A stretch of DNA of 35,526 bases from Patescibacteria group bacterium UBA5532 (GTDB taxonomy: Bacteria; Patescibacteriota; Gracilibacteria; BD1-5; UBA2023): contig DINU01000002.1 in the NCBI GenBank assembly GCA_002426885.1, forward strand, positions 1 through 35,526. Reading direction: 5' to 3'. Below, one piece after another: positions 20,889 to 32,500 of this stretch. The notes beneath the pieces are model-generated. The model was not told the origin of the DNA and did not search any database. It saw only the letters and a program-made list of their open reading frames with translations. Each line of letters opens with the position of its first letter. The first letter of the stretch is position 1. Made by a program: the position numbers and the translations under genes.

Positions 20889-21218
20889 TTACTCCATCTC
20901 GATCAGAGCGACACTGATAATACCGAGAACGATTCCGATCTTATTTATAGTCGAGAGACTTTCCTGAAAATACAGAACTCACACGAGAACGACGATGATG
21001 AGATTGATAATAGTGACGACGGATATGGCTTTCGACAGAAATTCGTACTTCAGGGAGAAGGCCCAGACGACCGTCGCGAGAAAATACACGACGAGCCCCA
21101 GAATAAAAAGCGATTGCTTCGATTCGATCGCCCATTTCTTCAGGATAATATCTCATCATGCCTCTAGAATGGCAGCCAGAATGACCAAGATAAAAAAAGT
21201 CGTTTTGAGTGCAATCAT
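20889..21218 (-). CDS. small multidrug resistance (SMR/EamA-type) membrane transporter
   Basis: 109 residues with four hydrophobic helices, the size and topology of the SMR family, which exports cations, guanidinium or polyamines in exchange for protons as a dimer. Helix 1 (TTFFILVILAAILEAGDII) carries the membrane Glu at the position of the family's essential Glu14. Helix 2 is FILGLVVYFLATVVWAFSL, helix 3 AISVVTIINLIIVVLVGVL, helix 4 GIVLGIISVALIEME. UGA at about 21155 and 20981 encodes Gly in helices 1 and 3; without recoding the gene would be missed. Stop UAA. Lies 36 bases downstream of serS on the same strand. Confidence 0.85.
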
Positions 21219-21254
21219 GTGATCATAGGTGAATTCTTTTCGAGAGGAGAAAAT

Positions 21255-22517
21255 TTATATTCGGTCTTTTCCACCCATGTACGGACGAAGTACTTCTGGA
21301 ATCGTGACGGTCATATCTTCATTCTGATAGTTCTCGATGAGGGCAATGAGGCATCGGGAGAAAGCGATGACGGTCCCATTGAGCGTATGGACATAGTCAA
21401 GATTTCCATCTTCTTTTCGATAGCGAATATCGAGTCGGCGTGACTGAAATGATCCGACATTCGAACAGCTCGTCACCTCACGAAATTTATCCTGTGCTGG
21501 CATCCATGCTTCAAGATCATATTTTTTCATCGCAGGATTCCCGAGATCACCACTACAGATATTCACTTTCTGATACGGAATCCCGAGAGACTGCCAGATC
21601 GATTCCTCGAGTGACACCATCTCATTATGAACTTTCTGGGAATCTTCTGGTTTACAGAAGCACACCATCTCGATCTTATCGAACTGATGTCCGCGAAGAA
21701 TCCCTTTCATGTCTTTTCCATATGTTCCTGCCTCGCGACGAAAACATGCAGAATATCCGACATATCGTACCGTCTTCTCGAGATCGATAATCTCCCCACT
21801 ATGATAGCTCGTCAGAGGCACTTCACTCGTCCCGATAAGAAAAAGATCGTCCTCTCCAGGATTTACCTCATATATCTGTGAGCGATCAGCTGGGAAAAAT
21901 CCCGTCCCAAACATAGCAGGTTCTCGGACAAGATACGGAGGAATCACTGGCATGAATCCTTTTTTTACCATCTCATTCATGACATACTGCATGATCGCGA
22001 ACTGAAGCAGGACAAGCTCTCACTTCAGATACCAGAACCGCGCACCACTGATCTCAGCTCACTTCTCGATGTCGATCCATCCACGCGCTTCTCCGATCTC
22101 GTAGTGTGGTTTTACAGGAAAATCAAATGTACGAGGTGTCCCAAAAGTCGACTCCACAGTATTTCCTGAATCATCTGGACCAATCGCGGTCGTCGGATCG
22201 AGGAAATTCGGAAGTGATGCGAGAAGAAAATTATATTCTGATTCTGTCGCGGTAAGTGCATCTTCGAGGGATTTTATCACTTCACCGACTTCTTTCATCT
22301 CGGAAATCTTCGCTTCCCGCTCCTGTGCGTCTGAAATCATCGGGATTTCTTTGCTCGTTTTATTTCGGATCGCCTGAAGTGCTTCTCGTTCTTTTTGCTT
22401 CGAGAGTCGTTCTTCATCGATTCGAATCAGTTGATCGAGATCGAATTTGAGATTTCGCTTCTGGATGCTATCACGAATACGATCTGGATTTTCTCGGAGG
22501 ATTTTTATATCGATCAT
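21255..22517 (-). CDS. serS: seryl-tRNA synthetase
   Basis: Class II enzyme that charges tRNA-Ser. 420 residues, normal. An N-terminal coiled-coil arm (residues about 30-105, LDQLIRIDEERLSKQKEREA onward) is followed by the catalytic core: motif 2 region ACFRREAGTYGKDMKGILRGH, then QFDKIEMVCF, motif 3 region with NGTVIAFSRCLIALIENYQ. UGA at about 22056 and 22020 reads as Gly. Usual TSSSNC/DFQ segment reads VTSCSNVGSFQSRRLDIRY. ATG start with a promoter 24 bases upstream. Stop UAA. Confidence 0.96.
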
Positions 22518-22540
22518 AATGACGATTTAGGAATGTGTTG

Positions 22541-22568
22541 ATTATATAAAAAGTATTTGTCTTGTAAA
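22541..22568 (-). promoter_or_regulatory. serS promoter
   Basis: Minus strand TTTACA and perfect TATAAT with a 16-base spacer, between tsaB and serS. Confidence 0.6.
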
Positions 22569-22589
22569 TAAAAACTCGTTTTTCTTCGC

Positions 22590-23162
22590 TTACACCTCGG
22601 ATAATCGGCACTTCGGGGGTGTGATCTTCGGATCTTTTATATAGCGTGGCGCGATCATCTCGACGCCATCTCTCCGTTCGAGTTCTGCCAGAATATGGGA
22701 AAAATCCATGCTCGTGTCGATAATGACATTTTTATCAGGAAAATCTGCCTCGTCTCACAGTCACCAGCATCTCCCCGAAATGGATGAAATATCTCGCAGG
22801 GAATCCTCGCCATCAGTGGATCGGATCAGATATTCTCCACGATTTGCCTTCAGACAGTACGGAAGTGGCTTCCCCATGAGTATCCCAAGCTCGAAAAAAT
22901 GCACCGGAATCAGTGGGATTTTCCGTACGAGTGCGAGCGTATTCAATGCGAGCGTAATGATCCTGAGCGATGTAAATGGTCATGGACCATTTACGATGGC
23001 GATCTTCGTAATCGGAAATGATTCCATAATCCGATGCAATAATTCTGGAAACTCCTCGAATTCACGTCCACGAATCATATGACTTTCTTCATGCACGATT
23101 TTTCCCTCGTGAAAGATGAGACAGAGAAGCGATGATGCGGTAGGGTGGAGGAAGAGAAACAT
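22590..23162 (-). CDS. tsaB: tRNA threonylcarbamoyladenosine biosynthesis protein TsaB
   Basis: Partner of TsaD in making t6A37 in ANN-decoding tRNAs. 190 residues, short but within family range. N-terminal ASKHA-type strand (MFLFLHPTASSLLCLIFHEG); the hallmark IAIVNGPGPFTSLRI at residues about 55-69, where the second Gly of GPG is UGA; the middle ILMGKPLPYCLKANRGEYLI; and the C-terminal APRYIKDPKITPP typical of TsaB. UGA also at about 22758 and 22752. Stop UAA. Transcribed leftward before serS, which has its own promoter. Confidence 0.88.
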
Positions 23163-23339
23163 CGGGAGAAAGAAAACTCACGAAGAGTGTATGAAGGATC
23201 TGGGAGAATGCAAGGAATCTACTGGGAAAGAAAAGACTGAAGCGAGAAAAACAGGTCGAAAATGTGTCATCCTTTCGAGGGCGAGAATCCAGAAAATGCA
23301 AAATTTTCTCCCATTTTCTTGAGCGAGATCAGAGGAAAA

Positions 23340-23367
23340 TTTGACTCATGCTATTTTTCACTATAAT
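23340..23367 (+). promoter_or_regulatory. tRNA-Met promoter
   Basis: TTTGAC and perfect TATAAT with a 16-base spacer; the tRNA begins 18 bases downstream. Confidence 0.65.
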
Positions 23368-23385
23368 TCTCCCTGCATCCAGTCC

Positions 23386-23462
23386 GCCAATGTAGCTCAG
23401 CTGGTTAGAGCACAGCACTCATAACGCTGAGGTCGGTGGTTCAAGTCCACTCATTGGCACCA
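23386..23462 (+). tRNA. tRNA with CAU anticodon (probably elongator tRNA-Met)
   Basis: Acceptor GCCAATG / CATTGGC pairs perfectly, D-loop CAGCTGGTTAGAG, anticodon loop CTCATAA (CAU), T-arm GGTGGTTCAAGTCCACT, encoded CCA. The anticodon stem has one A-C mismatch next to the loop. The first acceptor pair is G-C, unlike bacterial initiator tRNA. A lysidine-modified tRNA-Ile2 with the same anticodon cannot be excluded. Confidence 0.93.
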
Positions 23463-23472
23463 GGAAAACTTC

Positions 23473-23500
23473 AAACTCTCTGATTTTCAGAGAGTTTTTT
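23473..23500 (+). terminator. terminator after the tRNA
   Basis: 11-bp stem AAACTCTCTGA / TCAGAGAGTTT with a TTT loop, then T residues. Confidence 0.92.
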
Positions 23501-23525
23501 GTCGAAGTAGTTCAGAGATATACTC

Positions 23526-23553
23526 TTGTAAAAAAGATATATTTGTGTATTCT
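23526..23553 (+). promoter_or_regulatory. candidate promoter of the secreted-protein block
   Basis: TTGTAA and TATTCT with a 16-base spacer, 39 bases before the first gene of the 23593-29548 block. Confidence 0.4.
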
Positions 23554-23592
23554 TGGCTTCCGTACGATGATGCTGTGTTTTTATTCATTTCT

Positions 23593-25302
23593 ATGAAAAA
23601 AAATCTTTTTCTGCTTCTCCTTCTGCTCATACCTGCTCGGATCTTCTGAGCATCATGACAGTATGATGTGACATATTATTCCGATGCATTCGAAGGCGGA
23701 TGAACCGCTCTTGGAGATGTATTCCGACAGGATGGATTTTCCTCTGCGGTCTGTGAGATTCCACTCGGATCACTGATCGGACTCTCTCTCATGGGGGAAA
23801 ATATTACTCTGAAGGTAAACGATCGCCCGAATTGTGCAAGACATCCAGATCTGATCGATGTGACGAAACAAGTTTTTTTACTTTTTGCGCCGATAAGTCG
23901 CGGGAAAATCCCTGGTGGAGAGATCACGACGCTCGGGATACTTCCAGAGTGATACGAGAAAAAAACACTCGATGAAGCAACATTCTCCTCGCTCGGAATA
24001 CTGCTCGATGAAAATATTCCGAATACATTCCGCGCGGATGAGACGCTTCGATTCCGTGGAAAAGTCACCAATCAAGCGAAATTCATAACCGTTCTGCTCT
24101 CTGGACCAGAGAATCGTCATATTTCTTTTACGGATACTATTGAAGCTGATGGGACATTCTCGCTGATCCTGCCATGACAGCCAGAGCCGGGGAAATACTC
24201 ACTCGCACTTACGACCGACCAGGCTGGAAAAATATCAGTTCCGATCTGGATTCTCGATGAGGAAATTCTCGATACACTTCCGATTCCAGCGGTCGGACAA
24301 AAGGATAGTTTTCCGACATTTTCCCTTCTTTCTGAGCTCCTTCCGCTGACACGGATCGCATTTGGCGATGATTTTTATGTGCTTTCCATCCGTCAGTGAG
24401 AGACAGAGATACGCTCGAGTGGAGTCGGGGAAGTCCTCCTCGACGTGAATAGTCTCACGTCTGGGACAGCATCCGTGAGCCTCGTCGGATATACACATTC
24501 GACACCATTTTCTCTCGATGTCAGCGGAAAATATACACTCTTCGAAGGGAAAACCATCACGCTCGTACCACAATATCCGAAGCTTCTTCCGGCAGGTGCA
24601 CGTATTATCGCGACGCGCTCGAGTGGAATCCTACGATTTACATCGCCTGATACTCCTCGGATCGAGGGGGATGTCTATGTGACATTTCCATCGGGGACGA
24701 TCCGCCGATATTCGCTTCCGACAGAGTACGTCGACTCTGATGGACTCATAATTCCATGAAAGTCTGTCGTTTTTTCTTTTCCGATCGAGGGCGATGGCGT
24801 CTATCTTGTCGAGATTTCTGATACGACGGGAAAAGCATGGATGAACACTCCTCTTATCACAGGTCGCGATATCTATCCCGTGCTTCCATCGCCGTACTAC
24901 GGTGTCCTTCCGAAGAAGGAGACCTCTATGGAGAATGTCCGCGCGAATCAACTCGCTCTAATCAATACATTCCGCACGACATACCATCTCTCCACACTCG
25001 TGGAGGACAGCACTCTGACGCGGATCGCACAGGAAAAAGCCGATGACATGCTCGCGAATAACTACATCTGACATACGAATTCTCTCGGAAAAACGATCGG
25101 ACAGACATGAGAATCCCTCACAAGTACACTCATCGGAGAGAATGTCGCGGGTGGAAATCAGGGCGATACGATCCTCTTCGAAGGATTGAAGCTCTCAGGG
25201 AGTCATCGGTATAATCTCCTCTCTCCTGAGTGGAAAAAAGTCGGTATCGGATATGCGATACACGATGGAAATGTATATCTCGTGCAAATCTTCGGGAATT
25301 AA
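23593..25302 (+). CDS. secreted protein with RlpA-like double-psi barrel and CAP domain
   Basis: 569 residues with a signal peptide (MKKNLFLLLLLLIPARIFG). Residues about 24-120 resemble an RlpA-like double-psi beta-barrel: GGTALGDVF, EIPLGSLIGLSL, ITLKVNDRPN, DVTKQVF. The Asp of the NDR motif is present, but the His expected before LPLG is not seen (SAVCEIPLG), so glycan cleavage is doubtful. The middle (about 130-430) looks like beta-rich Ig-like repeats. The C-terminal 125 residues form a CAP/SCP (YkwD-like) domain: NQLALINTFRTTYHL, GHTNSLG, LIGENVAGG, SGSHRYNLLSPEWKKVGIGY. CAP proteins are secreted; bacterial roles are poorly known. Many UGA codons, including two in the CAP domain. Stop UAA; next gene 12 bases on. 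Confidence 0.82.
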
Positions 25303-25314
25303 TTACTCGTTCTT

Positions 25315-25881
25315 ATGTCTGTACCTCGTATTTTTCTCGTATTTTTCTCGGTCTCACTTCTTTCTGCGTGTTCGCTTTTTTCATCGAGTGAAACGACGAC
25401 GAGTACGATCGATCAGAGTACAGTCACGACCGTATCGGGCGCATCATTCTCGATACAAATCCTGAAGAACTGGCAGACATTCTCATCGCGTGATCTTCCT
25501 ATTCCACAAAATGGCACTATAGCTGGAGCATATACGTCTCCTGATATCTCGAAGAGTATCGTACCGAATCTTCTGATCCTCCAGGATAGTCTCGATACGA
25601 TCATCACTTCTGCGAAATATTCAGATATAAATCGACTCCAAGCAGGACGAAAATATCTCGAGTACACAGATCTCGGAGAAGAGGAAATTACTTTCCCTGA
25701 TACAGATGTCGCGAGTGTCGCTATCTTCGAGGCGCGGTATAATGAGACTGCCCCGATGGCGCTTTTTCTGCAGGTAGCAAAAGTATGCTGATCACGTGTC
25801 TATATGCTGAATTATACGCTTCCGATCGATTCGAGTACGGCGACATATATCCCACTTCTTGCGACTTTCAGCTGTTTTTAA
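25315..25881 (+). CDS. lipoprotein of unknown function
   Basis: 188 residues. The N-terminus MSVPRIFLVFFSVSLLSAC has a clear lipobox (LSAC, Cys19), so the mature protein is lipid-anchored on the outer face of the membrane. A Ser/Thr-rich linker follows, then a compact domain with ILKNWQTFSSRDLP and later IFEARYNETAPMALFLQVA. That layout resembles PsbP/LpqN-like lipoproteins that fold around SFSIQ...NW, but I cannot assign a family. One UGA at 25790 is read as Gly; stop UAA. One base separates it from the next ATG. Confidence 0.75.
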
Positions 25882-25882
25882 T

Positions 25883-26722
25883 ATGGATTTTCTCTCGGTT
25901 ATTCCTCTGTGTCGGACGCTCGATAGCGTTCCATTTACCTATCTCTGTCCCCCAACATACAGAGAGCATGTGCAGATCGGATCGCTCGTCGAGATTCCTA
26001 TCGGGAAAAAACTCGAGCACGGTGTCGTCATGGCGATCAGTCCTGAGTGAAGCCCAGAATATGAGGGAGAGATAAAAACCATAAGCGGAGTGCTCGCATC
26101 CGCTCCCGTGCTGGCGCTCTACCAGATGGAAGCGATCGTACAGTTTGCGATATATACCTATCAGCCGATTTATAAGGTCGCGCTTCTTTTTCTTCCGAAA
26201 TCATTCGTGACATTTCTCGCGCGGTATTCGTTCCGAGATCTGCTTCCGCTCCCGAGAAAAAGAGCGGAAATCTCGAAGCGCTTCGTCACGTTTCATCGAG
26301 ATGGCGCTGTGAATGCCGATGTCATCGAGTCATACATACATGACCGAAAAACAGTGATAATTTTCCCGGATACATTTCTTCTGACGGCATTTCTCACGGC
26401 GACACACTCTGGAGAAGATATCCTCCATGCTCCACCGCATCTCACTCCGACACAACGCTCACGACTCTGGATCGCGATCCAGAAATGAGAGAAAAAAATC
26501 ATCGCAGGAACACGCCGACTTCTTTTTTTTGATCTTTCTGCATACGATCAGATTCTCTATATCGAGGATGCTTTTGTCGACTCGTATTTCCAGTATCCGC
26601 TCCGATTTCGCTATCTCGATATTCTCGCCTCATTCGGGCCGTCGAGTCCTGATATTACGATCCTCTCGAGTGCTCCGAGTCTCTATGCTCTGACGCGACT
26701 TCCGGATTTTACTCGCACATAA
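25883..26722 (+). CDS. PriA-like protein, apparently without helicase motifs
   Basis: 279 residues. The N-terminus (FLSVIPLCRTLDSVPFTYLC, then VQIGSLVEIPIGKKLEHGVV) matches the 3'-DNA-end-binding domain of the replication-restart helicase PriA. After a winged-helix-like region, the part corresponding to the first helicase lobe is present but degenerate: no Walker A GxGKT is visible, KTVIIFPDTFLL stands where the strand after Walker A would be, and IIAGTRRLLFFDL plus ILYIEDAF stand where GTRSALF and IIDEEH occur in PriA. The second lobe is missing. UGA at 26048 and 26486 reads as Gly. Stop UAA. Inferred: a DNA-binding, ATPase-dead relative. Typical PriA has 650-800 residues. Confidence 0.7.
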
Positions 26723-26782
26723 ACACTCTGGGGAAAATGTCTCCTTTTTGCATTTTTATCGCTTTTTCGATATACTGAAGCT

Positions 26783-28264
26783 ATGTTTCGGATCTTGCTC
26801 GGTGTCATCTTTTTTTTGCTTTCAGGGTCAGTCCTTTTTGCGATGGATGAGACCTATATCTGAGATTCTCTTGGCACGAATTTTTATACGAAGATCGACC
26901 AGGGACGTCATACGATCCGCACACAGGTCGTAGAAAAAAGACTCTCAGAGTGGCAGGACGCGAATGACTTTGTCGGATCATGTCTCCTCGGGGAAGAGAA
27001 AATCTTCCGCGATGGCGTGCGACTCTCAAGTGAAGATATCGACGCGCTCATGGACGGGGATCTCACGAAGATGCACGATAAAATCAGTGATACTTTTCTC
27101 GAGTCGGGATACACGACCGATCAGCTCACGCGCATGCGATCCTGTGTCCTGACGAAATATAATACGATCCGAACTGATACTGACTCGACACTCCGAAATC
27201 TCGAGACAGTCGCTATGATCGGACTCTACATGGATGGCTCGACTGAAAATAGCGATTATGATATCGTCTCAGACATCGATCGGATCAATCAGATTATCTT
27301 CGAGACACCAGAAGTCTACGATGGATCTGCGAATCTCGGGAATCTCGCGCTATCAGATATTCTCGCTGGAAGAGGAAATTCACTCTTCGAGGAGGAATCG
27401 AGTGACACTGGAGCAGCATTCACGGAGACAGGAAGTGAAGCGGATCTCTCTGGAAGTACGAGCACTCCGATCTGTGATGAAAATGGAAATCTTCTCGCCG
27501 ATGATGCGCTCCAGGAAGATATAGCAAATACGCTTCTTTCTGGGAATCAGAACGGAAGAACGACGTCTGGATGACTCTTCGCGAATACCACATCTCCTGG
27601 AAAAAGCTCAGATTCTGATTTTTCACACTCTTTCCCGTGTTCTTCTTTTTTCTGTATCGATGTGAGCTTTCAGACGGATTCGTATAGTGTCCTTGCTGGA
27701 TGAGCAAGCACGAGTATCGAGGGGATTATAAAGAAAAATCTCGAGCATATCGAGTATGCAAACTCTACGTCGCTCACACCGAAATATATGACGAATAATT
27801 TCTTCGGATTTACCTTTCCTTTCTTCGATCTTCCATCACTCGCGAATATCGTCGTGACGACGTCCCAGAAACCACAGAAGTCCTATACACTTGCGAAAGA
27901 TCAGAAACTCGACGATGAACGGACGTTCGAGTCGCAGTTCCGATGTGCGCGGATCAGTGCATGACTCGAGGAAGATGAGATGAAAATGAATGATTTTACG
28001 AGTCAGATATATGAACAGACTGTCGGGATCGATCATCTCGATGGACTCACGACCGATCAGGCTCAGGATGTGATCCGATCGCCAAGTCGGATCATCGACC
28101 TCGGATGTGATGAAGAAGCTGTTCTCGCGGGAAATGCTGACACTTATGAGGGGCTCTCGCGGGATCTGACAGAAATAGAGGTTTTCACCGACTCGCTCAC
28201 GACATGACTCCATTCGACGATCCCATGAGTGCTCGAGAAGCTGATGAATACGGATAGAATCTAG
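26783..28264 (+). CDS. exported cysteine-containing protein of unknown family
   Basis: 493 residues. Signal peptide MFRILLGVIFFLLSGSVLFA. The mature part contains scattered Cys (SCLLGEE, RSCVLTK, PICDENG, FPCSSFFCIDV, FRCARIS, LGCDEEA), several probably disulphide pairs. The N-terminal 150 residues look helical and acidic; then a low-complexity Ser, Thr and Gly linker (TGSEADLSGSTSTP); then a beta-rich section around SFFCIDVSFQTDSYSVL; then a helical end. I do not recognise a family. At least six UGA codons read as Gly; stop UAG. Twelve bases before the next exported protein, with which it probably works. Confidence 0.7.
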
Positions 28265-28276
28265 TAAATACTTTTT

Positions 28277-29548
28277 ATGTATCGTGTTTTTCTCTGCATC
28301 GTGTGAATTATTTTCTCTCTTTGGAGCACTTCCTGAGTCTCTGCAGAATGCGCACTCGAGGGGAAAATCGCGCCCGGAATGACACAATATGTAGAAAATC
28401 TCTCCCGAGTCTTGTCGCGTATATCGACGGTCGCAAGTACTGGAAAATGTACATCCTCGTGAGTAAACTCCTGAGAGAGTGATCGTGCAATTCAGTCGAT
28501 CATGGCATCTGTAAATTCGGTCTGGTCATTCGACGAATTCTCTCGATCATTCCGTTACTGGGGCGATACACTCCGTGCTGGAAGTATGCCACTCGTCGTC
28601 GAACGTGCGCGACAAAATCTCGAGACAGAACGAAGTCGTATACTGGATACGATCACACAGGCTCACACGACATGCGGAGGAGGCATACTGATTCCAGCAG
28701 GCACGACAGAGATATCTGCTCTCGATGGAAAGACGGTCGACTCCGCTCTATCTGAAATTCTGAAGCATCATATTCAAGTGGAGCAATTATTTCGCTCTGC
28801 GGTACTCGATGAGCCATACGGCGTCACGCAAGCGAATCTGATCGTATGACTCGTGCCTGAGAACTTCGAGACAGATACGCGACAGAGCTATGCGAGTACG
28901 GCAGTAGCAGAATGCAGAAGTACATCGGGAGTCAGTGAATCGATCGGAACACGACTCGAGTCGATTTTTTCTCGAGCGAGCACGATCGATGCGGATGAGG
29001 CATCCTGGTCAGAATCCTGGCAAATCCTGAACGGATCATACGATGAAGCGCAATTACAAGCACTCGAAAGACAGCTTCTGACGGGGGAAATGCGGAAGCA
29101 AGGCATGAGTAGCAATGGGACGCAGATTATCCTCGGGAATCTCGAGCGCTATAATACGACAGGAAATCGCTTCGTGTCGAGTGTCGGACCATCATCTTTC
29201 ATTACGGGGCTCGAGAATATTCAGAGAATCGGAGATACACTCTATGAGCCATTTCAGACAGCGATCGAGAAGTCACCGACGACAGATGCACTCGTAGAAA
29301 ATATAAAAAATCTTGAATATCGTCGAGATAATATCCATGCAGAACTCAGCACGATGTACACAGAAAATCAGAAATATATCACGTCGAATGATGCGCTCTC
29401 GATCGATCAGAAGACGATCACAGATCTGATCGCACTCCATGTGCGTCTTATGAATATAAATACAGCACTCGTAACGGACTGGATCCCGAAAGCAGAGGCA
29501 CTCTGTCGAAGTCAGCTCGTCGGATTTGGTGTGTGTAGTTATCGGTAG
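28277..29548 (+). CDS. exported helical protein of unknown family
   Basis: 423 residues. Signal peptide MYRVFLCIVGIIFSLWSTSG with probable cleavage after VSA. The mature protein is predominantly helical (for example VVERARQNLETERSRILDTI and IKNLEYRRDNIHAELSTMY) with Cys at a few positions (AECALEG, GKCTSS, TTCGGG, VAECRS, EALCRSQ, FGVCSYR at the very end). No family recognised. UGA codons read as Gly, including two in the signal peptide, near 28457 and 28472, and at 28850. ATG after a T-rich leader; stop UAG. The coding end lies 10 bases from the tail-to-tail restriction-modification gene. Confidence 0.7.
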
Positions 29549-29558
29549 AAACCTTTTT

Positions 29559-32500
29559 TTATAAATATTTTTGTAAAATTTGTTTTTTCCTTTCTGGAAT
29601 TTCTTTATTTTCTTGTTTTAAAATCTCAATTTCTTTTTCGAGTTTTTCAATTTCAGAAACTATTTGTTTTTGTTTTTCGAGAGATGGGAGTGGAATTTTA
29701 ATATTCTGAATTCTATCAATTGAAGCTCTTTTTGTTCTTGAAAATCAAAATTTTTCTCACTCTTTTCTCAGAAAATATTCAACAAATCTTTCGCTTACTT
29801 TTCAATTCTTTATTCTCAAATAACCACAATGATCGGTTGGATAAAATTCTTTATTCTCATCAATATAATTTACCATCCAATCGCCATCTATTCACCATAA
29901 AACTGACTTTTTGGAAAAATCTTTTAACAGATTTTCATTTATAAAACCAAAAGGCTCATAAACATTCGCACTATAAACTGGTATTTTTCACTTTTCCAAG
30001 ATTTCACTTTTTAACAATCTTTTTCAAATTCAAAGCTCAAAAATAGCATTATCACTTAATCTATAAATTTTAGAGTTTTCATTTATAGAATTTAAAAATA
30101 AATTTCCAATATTTTTCTCTAACTCTCAAATTCTCTCTAAATTCTTTGCTTCAATTTTTTCTAACACTTCAATCCCATCAACCATCTTTTGTTGAATATC
30201 TTTTGGGGGGAGTGGGATTTTAACAAGTGATAAGTCATCTCAATAAATATGTGGCTGGGCTTGTCATCTTTGCAATCAGTAAACTACATTTTGAATTGAT
30301 TTCAGGAATTCATAAATTAATTTTGTACTTATAAATTCTTCATTTTTTGATAATATTGTATTACAGTCAGATGCAAATATTGGATTTTCAAAATAATTGA
30401 TAAATCAAGAATACGCTCAAGACGCACTCACTGTAATTATATTTCAGTCTCTATTTGACTCATTATGATAATATGCTGGTTGTTGTCATCATGCAACTAC
30501 TGGAATATTTCAATCTTTAATATGATTACTAGTTATAGACTTTCATTTTTTTATTTCTGTAATATCTCAAAGTAAAACTAATTTATCTGTTCCCCAGATT
30601 TCTTCATATCTCACTTTTTTTTTAACATTGAGAGAAATAGTCTTCTCGAAATCAACTCTATCAAAAGTGAGTAAATCTGATAAATTAGTTCTAAAAATAT
30701 GTTTCTTCATTTTTTCAGAAATTTCCCTCTCATAATTTCCTTCAAAGCTATCAAATATATACGTACTTGCTTTTTCTGGATTATCTAAAATTTTAGGGTC
30801 AAAAAGCTGAGTACATTCATCTATTTGTTTTCCTCTCTGAATCGGATGAATTCCTTCACTTCATTTTCTACTAGAAAATTCATATCCTAAGAATTCTTTC
30901 TCTATTTTCTTATCTCAAGATTTTACGATTACGAGTTTTTGAGGATATGTAAGTACAAAATAAAAGAGTTTCTCTTTTTCTATTTCTACAATTTTTTGAA
31001 AAAATTGTTTCGTATTTTCTCAAAAAGCAGATTTTTTTAGTAATTTTAGTTTATTATTATACTCTTTAAAATTTTCATGATTTTGAATAACTTCATTTGG
31101 AGAGTTTTGCAAAAGAGAAATATAGTCCTCAAATGTAATTCACCCCCACACTTCTCATACATATTTTGACACCGCATTTTCTACTCCATTGAGCGTTACA
31201 TCCTGAAAATGCGTAAAAAACTTTTCTACATCTGTTCGTTTGTTCTTTGCAAAAAATTTATTTCTTTTTCTCAAAAATAATACTACAGTATTTGTTCCCG
31301 TTGCCATAAAAGTATTTGAACCGAGTTCTGTGATTGCAATTATTTCAAAATTTTTGAGGATAATTTCTCTTGCTTTAGAATAAATTCAAGTATTGCTCAA
31401 AATAGAGCTTGGAAGGATAATTCAAGCAATTCATCCTTCTTTCAAAAGCTGTGAAGTTCTTTCTATAAATAGCGCTTCTATTTCTGAAGATTGATCCGTA
31501 AGATATTTGAACAAATCAAAATCCTTACTTGCTTCCTCACTTTTTAGATTTCATTTAAATGCAGAAACAGAATATGGTGGATTCGAGAGAACGAGATCAA
31601 ACTGTCCATTATATTGTGTATTATCCGCATCACACAGAGATAAATCTCAGCTATATGCCCTTGAATTTTTAAAACTGTCAAGCCCGTCTCCATGTATCAC
31701 CGTAGCAATTCAATCTCAATGTAAATAGCACCCAACTTTTGAAGTTCTGACAAGTCTATAATCTTTTTCAATCCCATAGGTATACTCTCCAGCCCAAATA
31801 TATGGATTATCCACAAATCTTTTAAATGTATCTTTAATTTTAAAGCCTTGTTTTGAAACATCTTTTGTATTGATAATTTTTTGTATTTCTTCCATGGATT
31901 CTATCACAAAATGCCCACTTCCAGCTGCATAATCAATCGTTTTAGGCAAGATATTATTTGCATTTCCATCTTCAATTTTCTTATCTATAATTGTTTCAAT
32001 AGGAATAGATCTACAGATAAATCTTGCGATCGGAACAGGAGTAAAAAATTGTCCTGCTTCTTGTTTGAGTCAAGTCGTGAGTAAAAGCTCAAAAAAATCT
32101 CCTAAAAATGGTTGTTTTTTTGTATATCTAAACTTATAATTTTGAAGGAGTTCCACCACTTCTTTGAGAACTTTCGCATTTTCATCAAAAGTCTCTTCAT
32201 CAAAAACTTCTTTAATTGCAAATTCATTACTCTTTTGAAGACGAACTTTTGTGAATTTTTCTAAAATTTTTTGTCTCAAATTTTCATCCAAATATCAAAA
32301 CTCATCATTAAAGTCTTTATCGGAAAAGTCTGTTATTTGCTTGCTGAGTAAATCATTCATTCATTTTTTATACAGATCTGTCAATCTTTTTTGAAAACTC
32401 ACTGGAGTATCAACTCATTCTATCCATTGAAACTCTAACTGTCTATCCGTTCACTTTTTATCCAGTTCATCATAAATTTTACACAAAAAGAGCGTAAACA

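Noticed and set aside
23089..23301. Minus-strand frame overlapping the start of tsaB
   Set aside because: Different frame from tsaB, with no recognisable motif; TsaB itself has a good ATG start at 23162.
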